From Planktothrix sp. FACHB-1365 (lineage in GTDB: Bacteria > Cyanobacteriota > Cyanobacteriia > Cyanobacteriales > Microcoleaceae), in the NCBI RefSeq assembly GCF_014697575.1, contig NZ_JACJSC010000028.1, positions 1 through 64,000 on the forward strand: DNA of 64,000 nucleotides. Direction: 5' to 3'. The first letter of the stretch is position 1. Every line of letters begins with the position of its first letter. The translations under genes were made by a program, and so were the position numbers. A model generated the notes under the pieces. That model was given only the letters and a program-made list of their open reading frames with translations, searched no databases and was not told the origin of the DNA. Below, one piece after another: positions 17,400 to 28,100 of this stretch.

Positions 17400-17560
17400 C
17401 AATTTTTTATGATCTCACCCCCTAGCCTTCTTCCCTGCAAGAAAAAGGGGGTGGTTAGTCCTGTGAAATTGAGGGCAAATTTAATATTCATAATTCTTCT
17501 CCCCTTTCCCTATAGGAGAAGCTTGGGGAGAAGTTGTACAAGTAGGTGAGGAAAAATGAA
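17400..17560. repeat. Degenerate intergenic repeat with inverted CTCCCC/GGGGAG arms
   Basis: Two decayed inverted pairs are present: CACCCCCTAGCC with AAAAAGGGGGTGG, and TTCTCCCCTTTCC with AGGAGAAGCTTGGGGAGAA. They look like remnants of dispersed repeats in the gap between two convergent genes. No open frame of note. Confidence 0.4.
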
Positions 17561-17600
17561 ACACCACTGGGAATTAGGGAAGAAGTCAAAACAAACCTAT

Positions 17601-18530
17601 TTAACCGTCTTGATTAATTTGAGTAATTAATTCTTGTAAAATTTGAGAAGCTTGCTCATTTTCGACTTGACAAGTTCCCGCATTTTCATGACCGCCTCCA
17701 GCATATTTTAACATTAACTCTCCAATATTGGTTTGAGAGGTTTTATTAAAAATTGATTTACCCACCGCAAACACAGTATTTTGTTTTTTAAGACCCCATA
17801 AAACATGAATTGAAATATTACATTCGGGAAATAAAGCATAAATCATAAACCGATTTCCGGCATAAATCACCTCTTCAGACCGTAAATCTAAAACAACTAA
17901 GTTTTGATGTACTGTAGAACAGCGTTTAATTTGATCCTTAAAATTTTCCTCATGTTCAAAATAAATTTCAATCCGTTCTTTTACATCTGGCAGTTGTAAA
18001 ATATCAGAAATCGGATGATTTTTACAATAATCAATTAACTCCATCATCAGTTGATAATTAGAAATGCGGAAATCCCGAAACCGTCCTAACCCTGTCCGAG
18101 CATCCATGAGGAAATTTAATAAAACCCAACCTTCAGGATTTAAGACTTCTTCTTGATTAAATTGGGCAGAATCTCCTTTATCCACTGCCTCCATCATTTG
18201 CTCAGAAATATTCGGAAATTTAGCTTTTCCCCCATAATAATTGTATAAAACCCTAGCTGCAGAAGGTGCTTTGGGATCAATAATATAATTATTATTAACC
18301 GAAGGGTTGCGAAGGGTTTCACTTAAATGATGATCAAACGCTAAATGCACCCCTTCAACATAAGGTAAATTAGTCGTAATATCCTGATTGGTAATTTCTA
18401 TTTTGCCATCCTGCATATCTTTAGGATGCACAAATTTAATTTCATCAATGATATCTAAGTCTTTTAAAAGAACCGCACATACTAAACCATCGAAATCACT
18501 GCGGGTAACAAGTCTATATTTTTCAGTCAT
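17601..18530 (-). CDS. DHH-family phosphoesterase
   Basis: A 309-residue protein of the DHH/DHHA1 superfamily. The metal-binding motifs are SDFDG (residues 11-15), DHHLSE near 66-71, and a DKGDSAQF segment near 117-124. The C-terminal DHHA1 glycine motif GGGHENAG is near 277-284. Members are Mn2+-dependent exopolyphosphatases, nanoRNases or cyclic dinucleotide phosphodiesterases. There is no membrane or PAS-GGDEF module as in GdpP, so a cytoplasmic NrnA-like or polyphosphate-related role is more likely. The substrate cannot be decided from sequence. It is followed upstream on the same strand by the DUF3370 gene, 67 bases away. Confidence 0.85.
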   Translation of the reverse strand: MTEKYRLVTRSDFDGLVCAVLLKDLDIIDEIKFVHPKDMQDGKIEITNQDITTNLPYVEGVHLAFDHHLSETLRNPSVNNNYIIDPKAPSAARVLYNYYGGKAKFPNISEQMMEAVDKGDSAQFNQEEVLNPEGWVLLNFLMDARTGLGRFRDFRISNYQLMMELIDYCKNHPISDILQLPDVKERIEIYFEHEENFKDQIKRCSTVHQNLVVLDLRSEEVIYAGNRFMIYALFPECNISIHVLWGLKKQNTVFAVGKSIFNKTSQTNIGELMLKYAGGGHENAGTCQVENEQASQILQELITQINQDG

Positions 18531-18597
18531 TGTTTTTTCCTTGAGATTGAAAATTCCAGATTCTATTATAATGTTTAATTTTAAAGCTAAATAAGCC

Positions 18598-19992
18598 TTA
18601 GTTTACACCGGACTCCAAGGTTTTCACCGTTAAGACTTGGGGAGGTGTAGCATCGGGGGGATAAATAAACTCCACTCCCACAGAACGAGATCCTCCAGGG
18701 GGTAATGTTAACGTAATTAATGATTCCCCTTGCTGTCCTTGACGTTGAACTAAGTGAAAATAACGCTGTTGAGTTTGCCCAAAATCATCGCTGTATGTAA
18801 ACCGAACTGTTCCTCGGAAAAACACCTGTCCTTGAGGAGGTTCAATAAAGGTTAATCGATTAGAAGCCACATTTTGTTTAAAGGGGGTTTGAATCGATAA
18901 ACTCACCCTTTGGGATTGGCGGGTAGAGTTGTATAACGGTAAGGTCAGACGATATTGTACGCCATAATTTCCATGGGCACGAGTCGCTGTATCGGGATAA
19001 CGGGCTAACAACGGCGCACTCTGAATTTGCTGAGTCCCCAAAGTAACCGTTGGAACCGTACTCAAGGGATAGGAAAAAGCATACCCTGGATAGGGAATGG
19101 TTAGATAATTCATCCCTGGACGGTCTACCACTGTCCCTGTCCATTCAGAACCCACCGAAACCCCCGCCACACGGCCATAAACTTTTTCTCCCTGATACGC
19201 ATTTTCCCCTAAAGTCGGGATAATATCTCTCGGTTCTGCCAGTCTGCCCGTATTTAAGAAATTTAGCCATTGACTTAATATCGGCATTTGGGGAGAAAAG
19301 GAAGAGATAGGAAAACCAGGAATATTCGGACGGGTCGGAGAACTCCCAGAAGTTGCAAACCGAACTAAATTCGCCAGATGCACCGGGCCATTGCTTTGTA
19401 ACCGCAGGAACGTTGAACGGGCACTGGCCGTTGGAATGGGTAAACTAAACAACATCTGGGTTTGTTGCGGCGGAATCATGATTTGTTCGGGAAAGGTGCG
19501 TTGATGGCGTCCTCGCAAAATATCCCCCATCAACCGTGACCCTGGCCCCGAAAATACCCGACCTTGGGGGTCTTCCACCATTGGCGGCAATTCCACAAAT
19601 GGCGCGTCCGGTGAAGTAACGTAACTCATTCCTTGCAGAATATTTAAACTAACGGGTCGAGAAGTAGGATTATAAATTAACACCCCTTGATATAAAGTTT
19701 GTTGTTTATTAATCGGACGAGAAATATGATGGGAAAAAAAGTCAAACTGTCCGCTTATAGGAATATTAAGATGGGCATTGGGGAATTTTTTTGCTGTTTG
19801 GGGAAAAGTCGATAATAAAATCCCTTCTCCTTTCACGACTTCAGGACTATTACTATTAAAAACCGGAATTTCATTCAATTGTCCTGGTAATGGCCGAATT
19901 TCCTGTCTTTGGGTAATATATCGTTGCCCAGAAGTTGGGGGTGGAATCGTAATCACTTCAGCCAAATAAAACGCAGGAACAAAAGGAAACAT
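18598..19992 (-). CDS. DUF3370-family protein
   Basis: A 464-residue protein that fits the cyanobacterial DUF3370 family, whose function is unknown. A short hydrophobic lead (MFPFVPAFYLAEV) could be a weak signal or membrane anchor. The body is beta-rich, with many Pro, Gly and Thr residues (for example YNPTSRPVSLNILQGMSY, PGSRLMGDILRGRHQR) and a C-terminal strand-rich part ending VEFIYPPDATPPQVLTVK. No cysteine or catalytic motif is obvious. The ATG at 19992 is chosen over an in-frame TTG six bases upstream. It probably belongs to the cell envelope. Confidence 0.8.
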   Translation of the reverse strand: MFPFVPAFYLAEVITIPPPTSGQRYITQRQEIRPLPGQLNEIPVFNSNSPEVVKGEGILLSTFPQTAKKFPNAHLNIPISGQFDFFSHHISRPINKQQTLYQGVLIYNPTSRPVSLNILQGMSYVTSPDAPFVELPPMVEDPQGRVFSGPGSRLMGDILRGRHQRTFPEQIMIPPQQTQMLFSLPIPTASARSTFLRLQSNGPVHLANLVRFATSGSSPTRPNIPGFPISSFSPQMPILSQWLNFLNTGRLAEPRDIIPTLGENAYQGEKVYGRVAGVSVGSEWTGTVVDRPGMNYLTIPYPGYAFSYPLSTVPTVTLGTQQIQSAPLLARYPDTATRAHGNYGVQYRLTLPLYNSTRQSQRVSLSIQTPFKQNVASNRLTFIEPPQGQVFFRGTVRFTYSDDFGQTQQRYFHLVQRQGQQGESLITLTLPPGGSRSVGVEFIYPPDATPPQVLTVKTLESGVN

Positions 19993-20066
19993 AAACAACT
20001 ATTTACTCTCTGGTATCGCAAGTTTTACTCTGTTGTTAAGATGGCTTTTTTAGGAACATTTGTCAA

Positions 20067-20153
20067 CCCTTCGTAGTAAGCCCTGAAGGGCTTAGGGCCC
20101 TTCGTAGTAAGCCCTGAAGGGCTTAGGGCATTGAGGCGTGAACGCCTCACTAC
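20067..20153. repeat. Palindromic GTAGTAAGCCCT...ACTAC repeat
   Basis: This is in the 315-base gap before the small secreted protein. A 31-base partial unit is duplicated (starts at about 20070 and 20101) and followed by one full unit, outer arms GTAGT and ACTAC, with inner palindromes AGCCCTGAAGGGCT and GAGGCGTGAACGCCTC. It is the same family as the six-copy array at 31972-32246. Nothing else is recognised in the gap. Confidence 0.75.
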
Positions 20154-20307
20154 AAATGTGCAGGTTTCTTTGGGTTATCAACATAAATCTTTGATTAACA
20201 TTAAATTTATTGGAATTTCAGCCAGGATGCTTTATCCTAAAATTTGTTAAAAGCCATCTATCTCAGGAAATACACTAATTCCTGCCACCGTTTAATATAC
20301 AACGACC

Positions 20308-20673
20308 ATGAAAGTTCAGACCTCTGTTTTTGCAGCACTTTTGTCTTTGACCGTTCTGGCTACTGCCAATGTTGCTAAAGCAGACACCGTAAAAGCTCGC
20401 TGTGATGTTTATCCCAAAGGAGAAGATAAAGCATCATCTTCTGGTCTATGTACCTTTTCTCAGCGTCAAGGTGTCGTTGGCATTCAACTCCAGAATGGCA
20501 AACGCTACGACTTGCGCCCGGTAGGTGATGAACCCGGTAACTATGTAGACCAAAATGGTAAATCTGCCTATCGTCAAGCTGGTTTGGACGACAAAGGGCA
20601 AATTTATCGGTTAGCCAATGAATCAATTTATATCTATTGGGATACGGCTCCCTACTCCAATTCAACTCGCTAA
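20308..20673 (+). CDS. Small secreted protein, unknown
   Basis: A 121-residue protein with a clear signal peptide (MKVQTSVFAALLSLTVLAT, cleavage likely after AKA-DT near residue 25). The mature part is about 96 residues, with two cysteines (near 32 and 48) that could form one disulfide, and a compact strand-rich fold (GVVGIQLQNGKRYDLRPVG, QIYRLANESIYIYWD). It is probably periplasmic. I do not recognise a named family. It is followed 72 bases later by the csbD-like gene on the same strand, and the two may share regulation, but the gap is long enough for a separate promoter. Confidence 0.7.
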   Translation: MKVQTSVFAALLSLTVLATANVAKADTVKARCDVYPKGEDKASSSGLCTFSQRQGVVGIQLQNGKRYDLRPVGDEPGNYVDQNGKSAYRQAGLDDKGQIYRLANESIYIYWDTAPYSNSTR

Positions 20674-20745
20674 CCTACTATTTTGAACCATTTTCTGTTT
20701 AAATTTTGACAAATCACTTTACTATCCTTTAAGGAGGAAATAGTT

Positions 20746-20982
20746 ATGAGTATGGAAGATAAAATCAAAGCTGCGGCTACCAATGTCGAAGGCAAATTAA
20801 AAGCGGCTGCGGGTGAGTTGACAGGCGATAACCAACTGAAAGCAGAAGGAGAAGCCAAACAATTACAAGCAGAGGCTATGAATGCAGCAGCCGATCTCAA
20901 AGACAAAGCTAAAAACGTTGTTGATGACTTAAAAAATGCAGCTAACAATGCACTCGATAGCGTCAAAAAGAAATTGGATTAG
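20746..20982 (+). CDS. CsbD-like stress protein
   Basis: A 78-residue, Ala/Lys/Glu-rich helical protein with the CsbD pattern: MEDKIKAAATNVEGKLKAAAGELTGDNQLKAEGEAKQ is a typical CsbD core (only part cited as KAAAGELTGDNQLKAEG). It has no cysteine and no membrane segment. CsbD-family proteins are induced by general stress in many bacteria, and their molecular role is not known. A strong ribosome site, AAGGAGGAAATAGTT, precedes the ATG. A terminator hairpin follows at 21009-21045. Confidence 0.88.
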   Translation: MSMEDKIKAAATNVEGKLKAAAGELTGDNQLKAEGEAKQLQAEAMNAAADLKDKAKNVVDDLKNAANNALDSVKKKLD

Positions 20983-21008
20983 TTAAGAAAATTAGATTAT
21001 AAATTGAT

Positions 21009-21045
21009 AATCCCCTATTGAGTGCATAGCTGAATGGGGGATTTT
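21009..21045 (+). terminator. Rho-independent terminator of csbD-like gene
   Basis: AATCCCCTATT (21009-21019) pairs with AATGGGGGATT (21033-21043) with one wobble, followed by a TTTT run. Confidence 0.7.
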
Positions 21046-21221
21046 GGTAAGTGCGAAGAAACTTATTTTGACAAAATTGCGATCGCTAGAACTAAGTTAT
21101 TTTATTGTTTTTGGCTATCCCATTGGATTATAATAATTAAAGGTCAACTATCGAGATTATTGATTAAACTAGAATCAATGCGATCGCCTGACTCAAATAT
21201 TAACTAGACAAGGCTGTAGGG

Positions 21222-23483
21222 ATGGAAAAGTTAGTCATCATCAAAATTGGGGACGGCGACTTTCAACAGGGGTTTCCAGTAACATTATATATTGGGAAAC
21301 AAGGCGATCACTTTTCCCCTAGTTGGGACGGAAAACTGCCTCCAGAACCCCAACTTCCTGTATTATATAGTGAGTGGCAGTCGGAGTATCCCCGCTATTA
21401 CAAGTATTTTATAATACAGACAATCAATCAAAAATCTGAAGATTTAATTAACGCATTAAATAATTGGCTCAACTCAGAAACATTTCGCACTATTAAAGAC
21501 AAGTTACTACACAAGTTGGATGAAAATGATACTGTGCAGATGATTATTCAGACGGAAGATCCGATATTGCGACGACTACCTTGGTGTCAGTGGAATTGGT
21601 TTGAGGGTTACACTAAAGCTGAAGTTGCGATTAGTTTACCCAACAATGATCTCCCCTCTCAAGAAGTGCAACCTAAACCCAAAGTCAGGGTATTAGGGAT
21701 TTTAGGCGAGTGTTCTCATCCTAACACAAGTATTGTGATTGATACTAATCCAGATCAACAGTGTTGGGAGAATTTATCGAATGATGCTGAAATAGTATTT
21801 TTAGAAGAACCGACCCGACAAGAATTTAATCAAAAACTTTGGGATAAAAACGGATGGGATATTTTATTTTTTGCGGGACATAGTTGGAGTAACCCCGATG
21901 CAACTACCGGAGAAATGAAGCTCACCCATAATAATAATGTAACCATACGCGATTTAAAGTTAGCTCTAAAAAAAGCAATTGAACGGGGGTTACAGTTAGC
22001 GATTTTTAACTCCTGTGATGGGTTAGGACTTGCACGGGATTTGGCAGAATTACACATCCCCCAAATAATTGTAATGCGAGAACCTATTCCCGATTTAGTC
22101 GCGCAAAAATTTCTGGAATATTTTCTCGAAGCCTTTTCTAGTGGCAAATCTTTATATATTGCGGTGAGGGAAGCACGGGAACAATTACAGGGATTAGAAA
22201 ACCAATATCCTTGTGCGTCTTGGTTGCCTGTTATTTGTCAAAATCCGACCGTAAAACCTGTTAGTTGGAAAGGATTTAATCAATCCCTTACATCTTTGTT
22301 AGTAGGAAAAGATATTTCTCAATCTATTAATAATTTTGATTTAGCTTGGTTTTGTTCTCTTGTAAAAGATAAAAATCTTGATCAGACTATTAGAAAGGCA
22401 TATCAAAACTCTTTACCTTCCGTTTTAAAATCCGATTTAAAATTGTGGAGCTTGGAAAGCAATAATATTAAACAAATATTACAAATACTTGCAGGATTTA
22501 AAAGATTACCTCAGTTTTTGAATCATCTGATTCAAGATGAAAATGTACCCGAAGAAATTCGGAGTAAATTGAGTGATTTAAAAATCGAAGAAATGCTACT
22601 TGTTAGCAGTGATAAACTCCTAGAATCCTATTTAATTGTTACCCTTAAACCTGCTGAGGATAATTCTAAAGAATTTTTACTGAATGCTTGGTTAATTATG
22701 GATGACTCAGTACCATTAGATAATAACCCCTATCGGTTTTTACCTCTTATTGATGATGAGAATCAAAGACAACCGGAAATTAAATGTAAATCAGATAAAA
22801 TTCCAGAACATTTAGACAAATTAATCAGAAAATGTGAGGAATATTTAGAAGGGAAAAAATATAACTTAACCATTGAATTTCTCTTACCGATTGATTTAAT
22901 ATGTCAAGAAGTAGATCGCTGGAAAATCAATGATCCATTAGTTAAAGAAATACCTGTAGGATTTAGGTATCCAATCAGATTAAGATCACTAGAACGTCAG
23001 GAGTCTGGCTATTTAAAGACTTATCAATCTAATTGGCGCAAAAATTGGGATAAAGTTAGAAATGTTTTAGAGCAAAAACCAACCCCAGAATTATTTGAAC
23101 ATCTTCAAGAAATAGAAAGTTTTAATAATTGGAAAAAATTAAGCCTCAGCTTAAATGAAAAAATAGGACTTAAGTTAACTTGCGCTCCTCCTCAAGCTCA
23201 AGCCAAAAGAAAGGATTTGTTTCTAGCAATTTTACAAGCTACAACACCTATAGCAATTTGGACAAGATGCAATCTTAAAAATTGCGATTTAGCAGCAGAA
23301 ATAGAGAGGATTTTAACCTTAAATACCTTAAGTCGTTTGTGTGAATCTGTTCAGAAAGTTAGGGCGGAAGCTAACGCTGAAGAAAATGAGCAACATTTAG
23401 GGTTTCATTTAGCTCTAATGTGGGAAAATCCCTATCGTCTTACACCTGATGTTATGGTACAATTGATGCCACCTGGACAATAA
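21222..23483 (+). CDS. CHAT protease / VMAP-C protein of a vWA-MoxR conflict system
   Basis: 753 residues. A CHAT (caspase-like) protease domain spans about residues 155-348. The His is in FFAGHSW (His220) and the Cys in FNSCDG (Cys265), with a preceding strand pattern DILFFAGH and a following REPIPDLVAQKFLEYF. The C-terminal half (about 460-750) has the look of VMAP-C, the conserved C-terminal domain of vWA-MoxR-associated proteins, ending HLALMWENPYRLTPDVMVQL. In the established model the VMAP protein, a MoxR ATPase and a vWA protein form an NTP-dependent conflict or suicide system, with the N-terminal domain as effector. The other two parts lie just downstream. VMAP-C is recognised by context and pattern, less surely than CHAT. 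Confidence 0.8.
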   Translation: MEKLVIIKIGDGDFQQGFPVTLYIGKQGDHFSPSWDGKLPPEPQLPVLYSEWQSEYPRYYKYFIIQTINQKSEDLINALNNWLNSETFRTIKDKLLHKLDENDTVQMIIQTEDPILRRLPWCQWNWFEGYTKAEVAISLPNNDLPSQEVQPKPKVRVLGILGECSHPNTSIVIDTNPDQQCWENLSNDAEIVFLEEPTRQEFNQKLWDKNGWDILFFAGHSWSNPDATTGEMKLTHNNNVTIRDLKLALKKAIERGLQLAIFNSCDGLGLARDLAELHIPQIIVMREPIPDLVAQKFLEYFLEAFSSGKSLYIAVREAREQLQGLENQYPCASWLPVICQNPTVKPVSWKGFNQSLTSLLVGKDISQSINNFDLAWFCSLVKDKNLDQTIRKAYQNSLPSVLKSDLKLWSLESNNIKQILQILAGFKRLPQFLNHLIQDENVPEEIRSKLSDLKIEEMLLVSSDKLLESYLIVTLKPAEDNSKEFLLNAWLIMDDSVPLDNNPYRFLPLIDDENQRQPEIKCKSDKIPEHLDKLIRKCEEYLEGKKYNLTIEFLLPIDLICQEVDRWKINDPLVKEIPVGFRYPIRLRSLERQESGYLKTYQSNWRKNWDKVRNVLEQKPTPELFEHLQEIESFNNWKKLSLSLNEKIGLKLTCAPPQAQAKRKDLFLAILQATTPIAIWTRCNLKNCDLAAEIERILTLNTLSRLCESVQKVRAEANAEENEQHLGFHLALMWENPYRLTPDVMVQLMPPGQ

Positions 23484-23489
23484 TAAGAT

Positions 23490-23861
23490 TTATCCCATTT
23501 TTTCATAGATAGTCTGGGCATTATATACCCTTTCAAAAGACTTTTGTATGGCTAACGCTTCTTCGGGTGTACCAAAATCACTCACAGAAATCGGGAAATT
23601 TAGAGTTTCTCCATGAGCCACCTTTTTAACTAAATTCGTAATTTCAATCCCAATATGATCATTAAACTGAAAGGTTTGAGAAAACTGCTCATCTTCACTA
23701 AAGCTAGTCAACTCACGATCGCCAATTTTTGCCTTTTTTACCGTAAAAGTAAAGGTTTTTTGGCTATCTCCTAATAAAACCACAACTTCTAACCCATCTA
23801 GTTTATTTTTAGCTAAGTCAAATCGCTCAATTTTTTTAATCAATAATACTTGTGTCTTCAT
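23490..23861 (-). CDS. Unknown small protein embedded in the conflict locus
   Basis: A 123-residue beta-rich protein on the opposite strand, between the CHAT-VMAP-C and MoxR genes. It has no signal peptide, membrane segment or cysteine. Charged strands (IERFDLAKNKLDGLEVVVLL, KTFTFTVKKAKIGDRE) and a C-terminal helix with GTPEEALAIQKSFERVYNA are visible. It ends six bases from the stop of the CHAT-VMAP-C gene, tail to tail. The ATG at 23861 is preferred over an upstream frame extension that runs into the TIR element. Family not recognised. Its place suggests either a later insertion or an accessory part of the system. Confidence 0.6.
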   Translation of the reverse strand: MKTQVLLIKKIERFDLAKNKLDGLEVVVLLGDSQKTFTFTVKKAKIGDRELTSFSEDEQFSQTFQFNDHIGIEITNLVKKVAHGETLNFPISVSDFGTPEEALAIQKSFERVYNAQTIYEKMG

Positions 23862-23870
23862 AATTCTTAT

Positions 23871-23990
23871 AATATGAAATCCCATTATAGATGCTACAGA
23901 TGATTCCCCCTAACCCCCCTGTAGAGACGTTGCATGCAACGTCTCTACAGGGGGGAATTTGCAGCAAACATTAAGGGATGGAATATAACT
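23871..23990. repeat. TIR element with 28-bp palindrome (copy 2)
   Basis: The right end GGGATGGAATATAACT and the interior (CCCATTATAGATGCTACAGAT, AGCAAACATTAAGGG) match the element at 4478-4619. The left arm has diverged. The central palindrome at 23921-23948 has arms GTAGAGACGTTGCA and TGCAACGTCTCTAC. It lies just upstream of the MoxR gene, so it may carry or disrupt its promoter. Confidence 0.75.
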
Positions 23991-24066
23991 TGCCAGTTTC
24001 CTCCTGCCAAAAATTAGCCTCCTCGGTGTATAATTCATCAATATAGCAAATCTTTAAATAAAAACG

Positions 24067-25113
24067 ATGAATAACTGGAAAATATTTAAAGGAAATAGTC
24101 AACCCCATGATGATATTAACCGCCTTCCACCTCCCCCCAGTTGGCGTAAATTTACGGGGGTAGATGAAGCAATTGTTAAAGAAATTGAACAACGTTGGCT
24201 AAAGTTTTGTCAGGGTTTAGAAAAAAATACTAGGGATGAACAACGGGGTCAAAGTTTTCGGATTCAAACTGATAACAATAATGACCGCAATAGTGTGATT
24301 AATATGGTCAATGCGGCTTTATATTTAAGACGACCTTTATTAGTAACTGGAAAACCGGGGACAGGTAAAACCTCTTTAGCTTATGCGGTGGCTTATGAAT
24401 TAAAATTAGGGACAGTTTTACCTTGGTATATTACCGCCCGTTCAACATTACAAGAAGGATTATATCGTTATGATGCGATCGCTCGTCTTCAAGATGTACA
24501 AATGGGCGATAAAAGTAAAGATATCGGTCGCTATATTCAATTAGGGCCATTAGGAACAGCGTTGCTTCCTTCCCCTCGTCCCCGTGTATTATTAATTGAT
24601 GAAATCGACAAAAGTGATATTAATTTACCCAATGATTTACTGAATTTATTTGAAGAGGGAGAATTTGAAATCCCCGAATTAGCTCGAATTTCTCAAGAAA
24701 TAAATCAAGTAGAAGTTAGAACCTATGATGGGATAGACGTACCCATAAAAGATGGAAAAGTTCGTTGTCTAAATTTCCCCTTTATTATTTTAACGAATAA
24801 CGGTGAACGAGATTTTCCTCCCGCATTTCTCAGGCGGTGTTTAAGGTTAAATATGCCTTATGATCCTGATGCAACTGCGTTAATGGAAATTGTTGAAGCC
24901 CATTTAGAGAAAGATAAATTAACGCAAGATAGAACAAAAATAGAGAATTTAATTAAAAAGTTTATAGAATTACGAGAAGGAGGAGATATTGCTACAGATC
25001 AACTTTTGAATGCAATTTATATGGTGACTCGTGAATTTAAACCCGAAGCAGCAGAAGAAAATGATCTAATTGATGTGTTAATGAAATACTTAAGCAGTGC
25101 GGAGGACAGATGA
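24067..25113 (+). CDS. MoxR-type AAA+ ATPase of vWA-MoxR conflict system
   Basis: 348 residues. Walker A GKPGTGKT is at 95-102, Walker B VLLIDEID at 174-181, sensor 1 TNN at 243-245, and arginine-finger region FLRRC at 254-258. MoxR ATPases act as chaperone-like remodellers that work with a vWA partner, and here that partner is encoded immediately downstream. The TGA stop overlaps the ATG of the next gene by four bases (ATGA at 25110-25113), so the two are translationally coupled. Lengths and motifs are normal. In the VMAP model this ATPase senses or activates the system by ATP hydrolysis. Confidence 0.92.
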   Translation: MNNWKIFKGNSQPHDDINRLPPPPSWRKFTGVDEAIVKEIEQRWLKFCQGLEKNTRDEQRGQSFRIQTDNNNDRNSVINMVNAALYLRRPLLVTGKPGTGKTSLAYAVAYELKLGTVLPWYITARSTLQEGLYRYDAIARLQDVQMGDKSKDIGRYIQLGPLGTALLPSPRPRVLLIDEIDKSDINLPNDLLNLFEEGEFEIPELARISQEINQVEVRTYDGIDVPIKDGKVRCLNFPFIILTNNGERDFPPAFLRRCLRLNMPYDPDATALMEIVEAHLEKDKLTQDRTKIENLIKKFIELREGGDIATDQLLNAIYMVTREFKPEAAEENDLIDVLMKYLSSAEDR

Positions 25114-28100
25114 TTAATCAATTAATTACTGCGTTGAGTCAAGAACTGGAATTGTCAGCCGAAGAAATAGCGGATACAATTTGGTTAGCACTGCAAATTG
25201 ATCAATTTTCTTCTGAAGATATTGTTCCCACCCAACCCCCCTTAAAAAGCGGAGAGTTAGAGCAACAATCATTAAAAGAGAGTGATCCCCCCCAGCCCCC
25301 TTTAAAAAGCAGGGAGTTAGATCATCCAGAAACAGTAAAAAATCAGTCACCAGAGGAACAAAAAGCAGGTATCTACCCCCGAAATCAACAACAAACCTCA
25401 AAAACTTCGGGTTTATCTTTAAAGGTTCCTGATGCTTCTTCTCTGCGGGAACCGTTAATATTAGCACGGGCATTTAAACCTTTAATGCGTCGGGTTGCTT
25501 CCGGTCAAAAATGGGTTTTAGATGAAGTTGCGACGACTGAACAAATTGCGGAAAAAGGGATTTGGATACCTGTATTAAGACCCACATTAGAACCTTGGTT
25601 AGATTTAGAATTAGTGATTGATGAATCTATTTCTATGCAGATTTGGAGACAGACAATTAAAGAGTTAGAAAAACTGTTAAAAAATTATGGAATTTTTCGA
25701 GATGTACGAGTTTGGGGACTGATGACTAATGACAATCAACAAATACAAATTCGTCGGGGTATTGGTGCTACAACAAAGAATCAATCTCCCCGGAGTCCTA
25801 AAGAATTAATAGACCCCAGTGGGCGACATTTAGTGTTAGTTGTCAGTGATTGTGTGTCATCTTTATGGCGGAATGGAAAGGTAACACCTGTATTAGAATT
25901 ATGGGCAAAACAAGGGTCAATGGCAATACTTCAAATGTTGCCTAAATGGATGTGGAAAAGAACGGCGTTAGGGAAAGCTTCAGAAGTGAAATTGCAGGGA
26001 TTAAACCCAGGGGTATTTAATCAGAATTTAATTGCTCAGAAAGTGTCTTTATGGGATGAATTAGATGGGGGTGTGAAAGTTCCTGTATTTACTTTAGAAC
26101 CCGATAAAGCTGGAAATTGGGCGCAAATGTTGGCAGGAAAGGGGAGTATTTGGGTATCGGGATATGTGTTTAAATTAGGTACGATTTCTGTTAAAAACGA
26201 AAGTGAGTTATTGAATTTAGCACCTGATTTCAGTGCAGAATATCGCGTGCAAGGGTTTCGGGTGACTGCTTCACCAATGGCGCGAAAATTAGCAGGATTA
26301 TTAGCGTCTGCTCCTGTGATTACTTTACCGATTGTACGATTAATTCAGGAAACTTTTTTAAAAGATTCTCTACAAGTTAATGTAGCTGAGGTGTTTTTAG
26401 GGGGATTATTAAAGCCGTTATCTGAAATTAATGCGGAAACGAATCCTGATTATGTTCAATATGGGTTTATGGAGGGAGTACGGGAGTTATTGCTTGATTC
26501 TGTGCCTTCTGATTATGTGTTGACTGTAATTGATAAGGTATCGAACTATGTGGCGAAAAAACTGGGTTTATCGGTGGTGGATTTTGCGGCGGTTTTGAAG
26601 CATGAAGAACCTGTTAAAGATAGTGAGACGGCTGATCAAATTGGCTATTTTGCAACAGTTACGGCTCAAGTTTTAAGACGTTTGGGTGGGGAGTATGCGA
26701 AATTTGCTGATTCACTTGATGATCAGATTTTAGTTGATGCGAATGACCCCCCAACTGAGGAAATACAGTTAATACAATCATTGTTAGATGTTCGGGGTCA
26801 AAGTCAAGTTGTTAGAACTATTTTGCAAAATAATCAGCATTTAATCAATGAAAATTTTGTACAAACGATCAAGCAGCTTGCTACAATCATGTCCAGTGAA
26901 GGGAATGAAGATATTGCCCACTGGTTGCAAGATTTATCGGCAGAAGTTTTAGAAAATGTTGTTGAAACATCACCCTATTTAGAATTATTGCTGGAATTAT
27001 TGCAAGCCATAGTCGATAGCAACAGCGATCCTCAAGTTGTTTATCCTATTTTGAGTCAGAATATTGATAAGCTAAATGACCAATTTGCTCAAGCTATGGA
27101 TTCTTGGGCAAGAGCAAATTTACTAAATGTTGAGCAAGAAACTGCACAAGCTATTGCAGCAGCTATTGGAAACTTGAGTAACTCAATTCAGCAGTTTCCA
27201 TTAGGAAATAGAGCAGATAACTTAGAGATTGCAATTGGTGGCTATTATATAGGATTAACGGTGTTTGAACGCTCAACCTATCCCCTATTATGGGCTAATC
27301 TCCAAAACAATTTAGGGGCTGTTTTCAGTGATCGCATCAAAGGAGAAAGGGCTGAAAATTTGGAACACGCAATCTTTGGTTATCAATCTGCTTTAGAAGT
27401 TCATACCCGTCATACATTTCCTGAAGATTGGGCAGCTACTCAAATGAATTTGGGAACTGTCTACTCTAGTCGGATTCGAGGAGAAAAGGCTGAGAATTTG
27501 GAATACGCGATCGCTTGTTATAAAAGAGTATTAACAGTCTATACCCGTACTGCTTTTCCTGAAAATTGGGCAAGTGTGCAAAATAATTTAGCGTCTGCTT
27601 ATTCTGGTCGGATTATGGGGGAAAAGGCTGAGAACTTGGAAAACGCGATCGCTTCTTATTACGCTGCTTTAGAAATCTATACCCGTACTGCTTTTCCTGA
27701 AAATTGGGCAAGTGTTCAAAATAATTTAGCGTCTGCTTATTCTGGTCGGATTATGGGGGAAAAGGCTGAGAATTTGGAATACGCGATCGCTTGTTATGAA
27801 ACTGCTTTAGAAATCTATACCCGTACTGCTTTTCCTCAAAATTGGGCAAGTGTCCTAAATAATCTAGGGTCTGTCTATTCTAATCGGATTAAAGGTGACA
27901 GGGCTGATAATTTGGAAAACGCGATCGCTTGTTATCAAGCTGCATTACAAGTCTATACCCGTGAATACTTTTTCCAAGATTGGGCAAGTGTGCAAAATAA
28001 TTTAGGGTCTGCTTATTCTGGTCGGATTATGGGGGAAAGGACTGAGAATTTGGAACACGCGATCGCTTGTTATGAAGCTGCTTTAGAAATCTATACCCGT

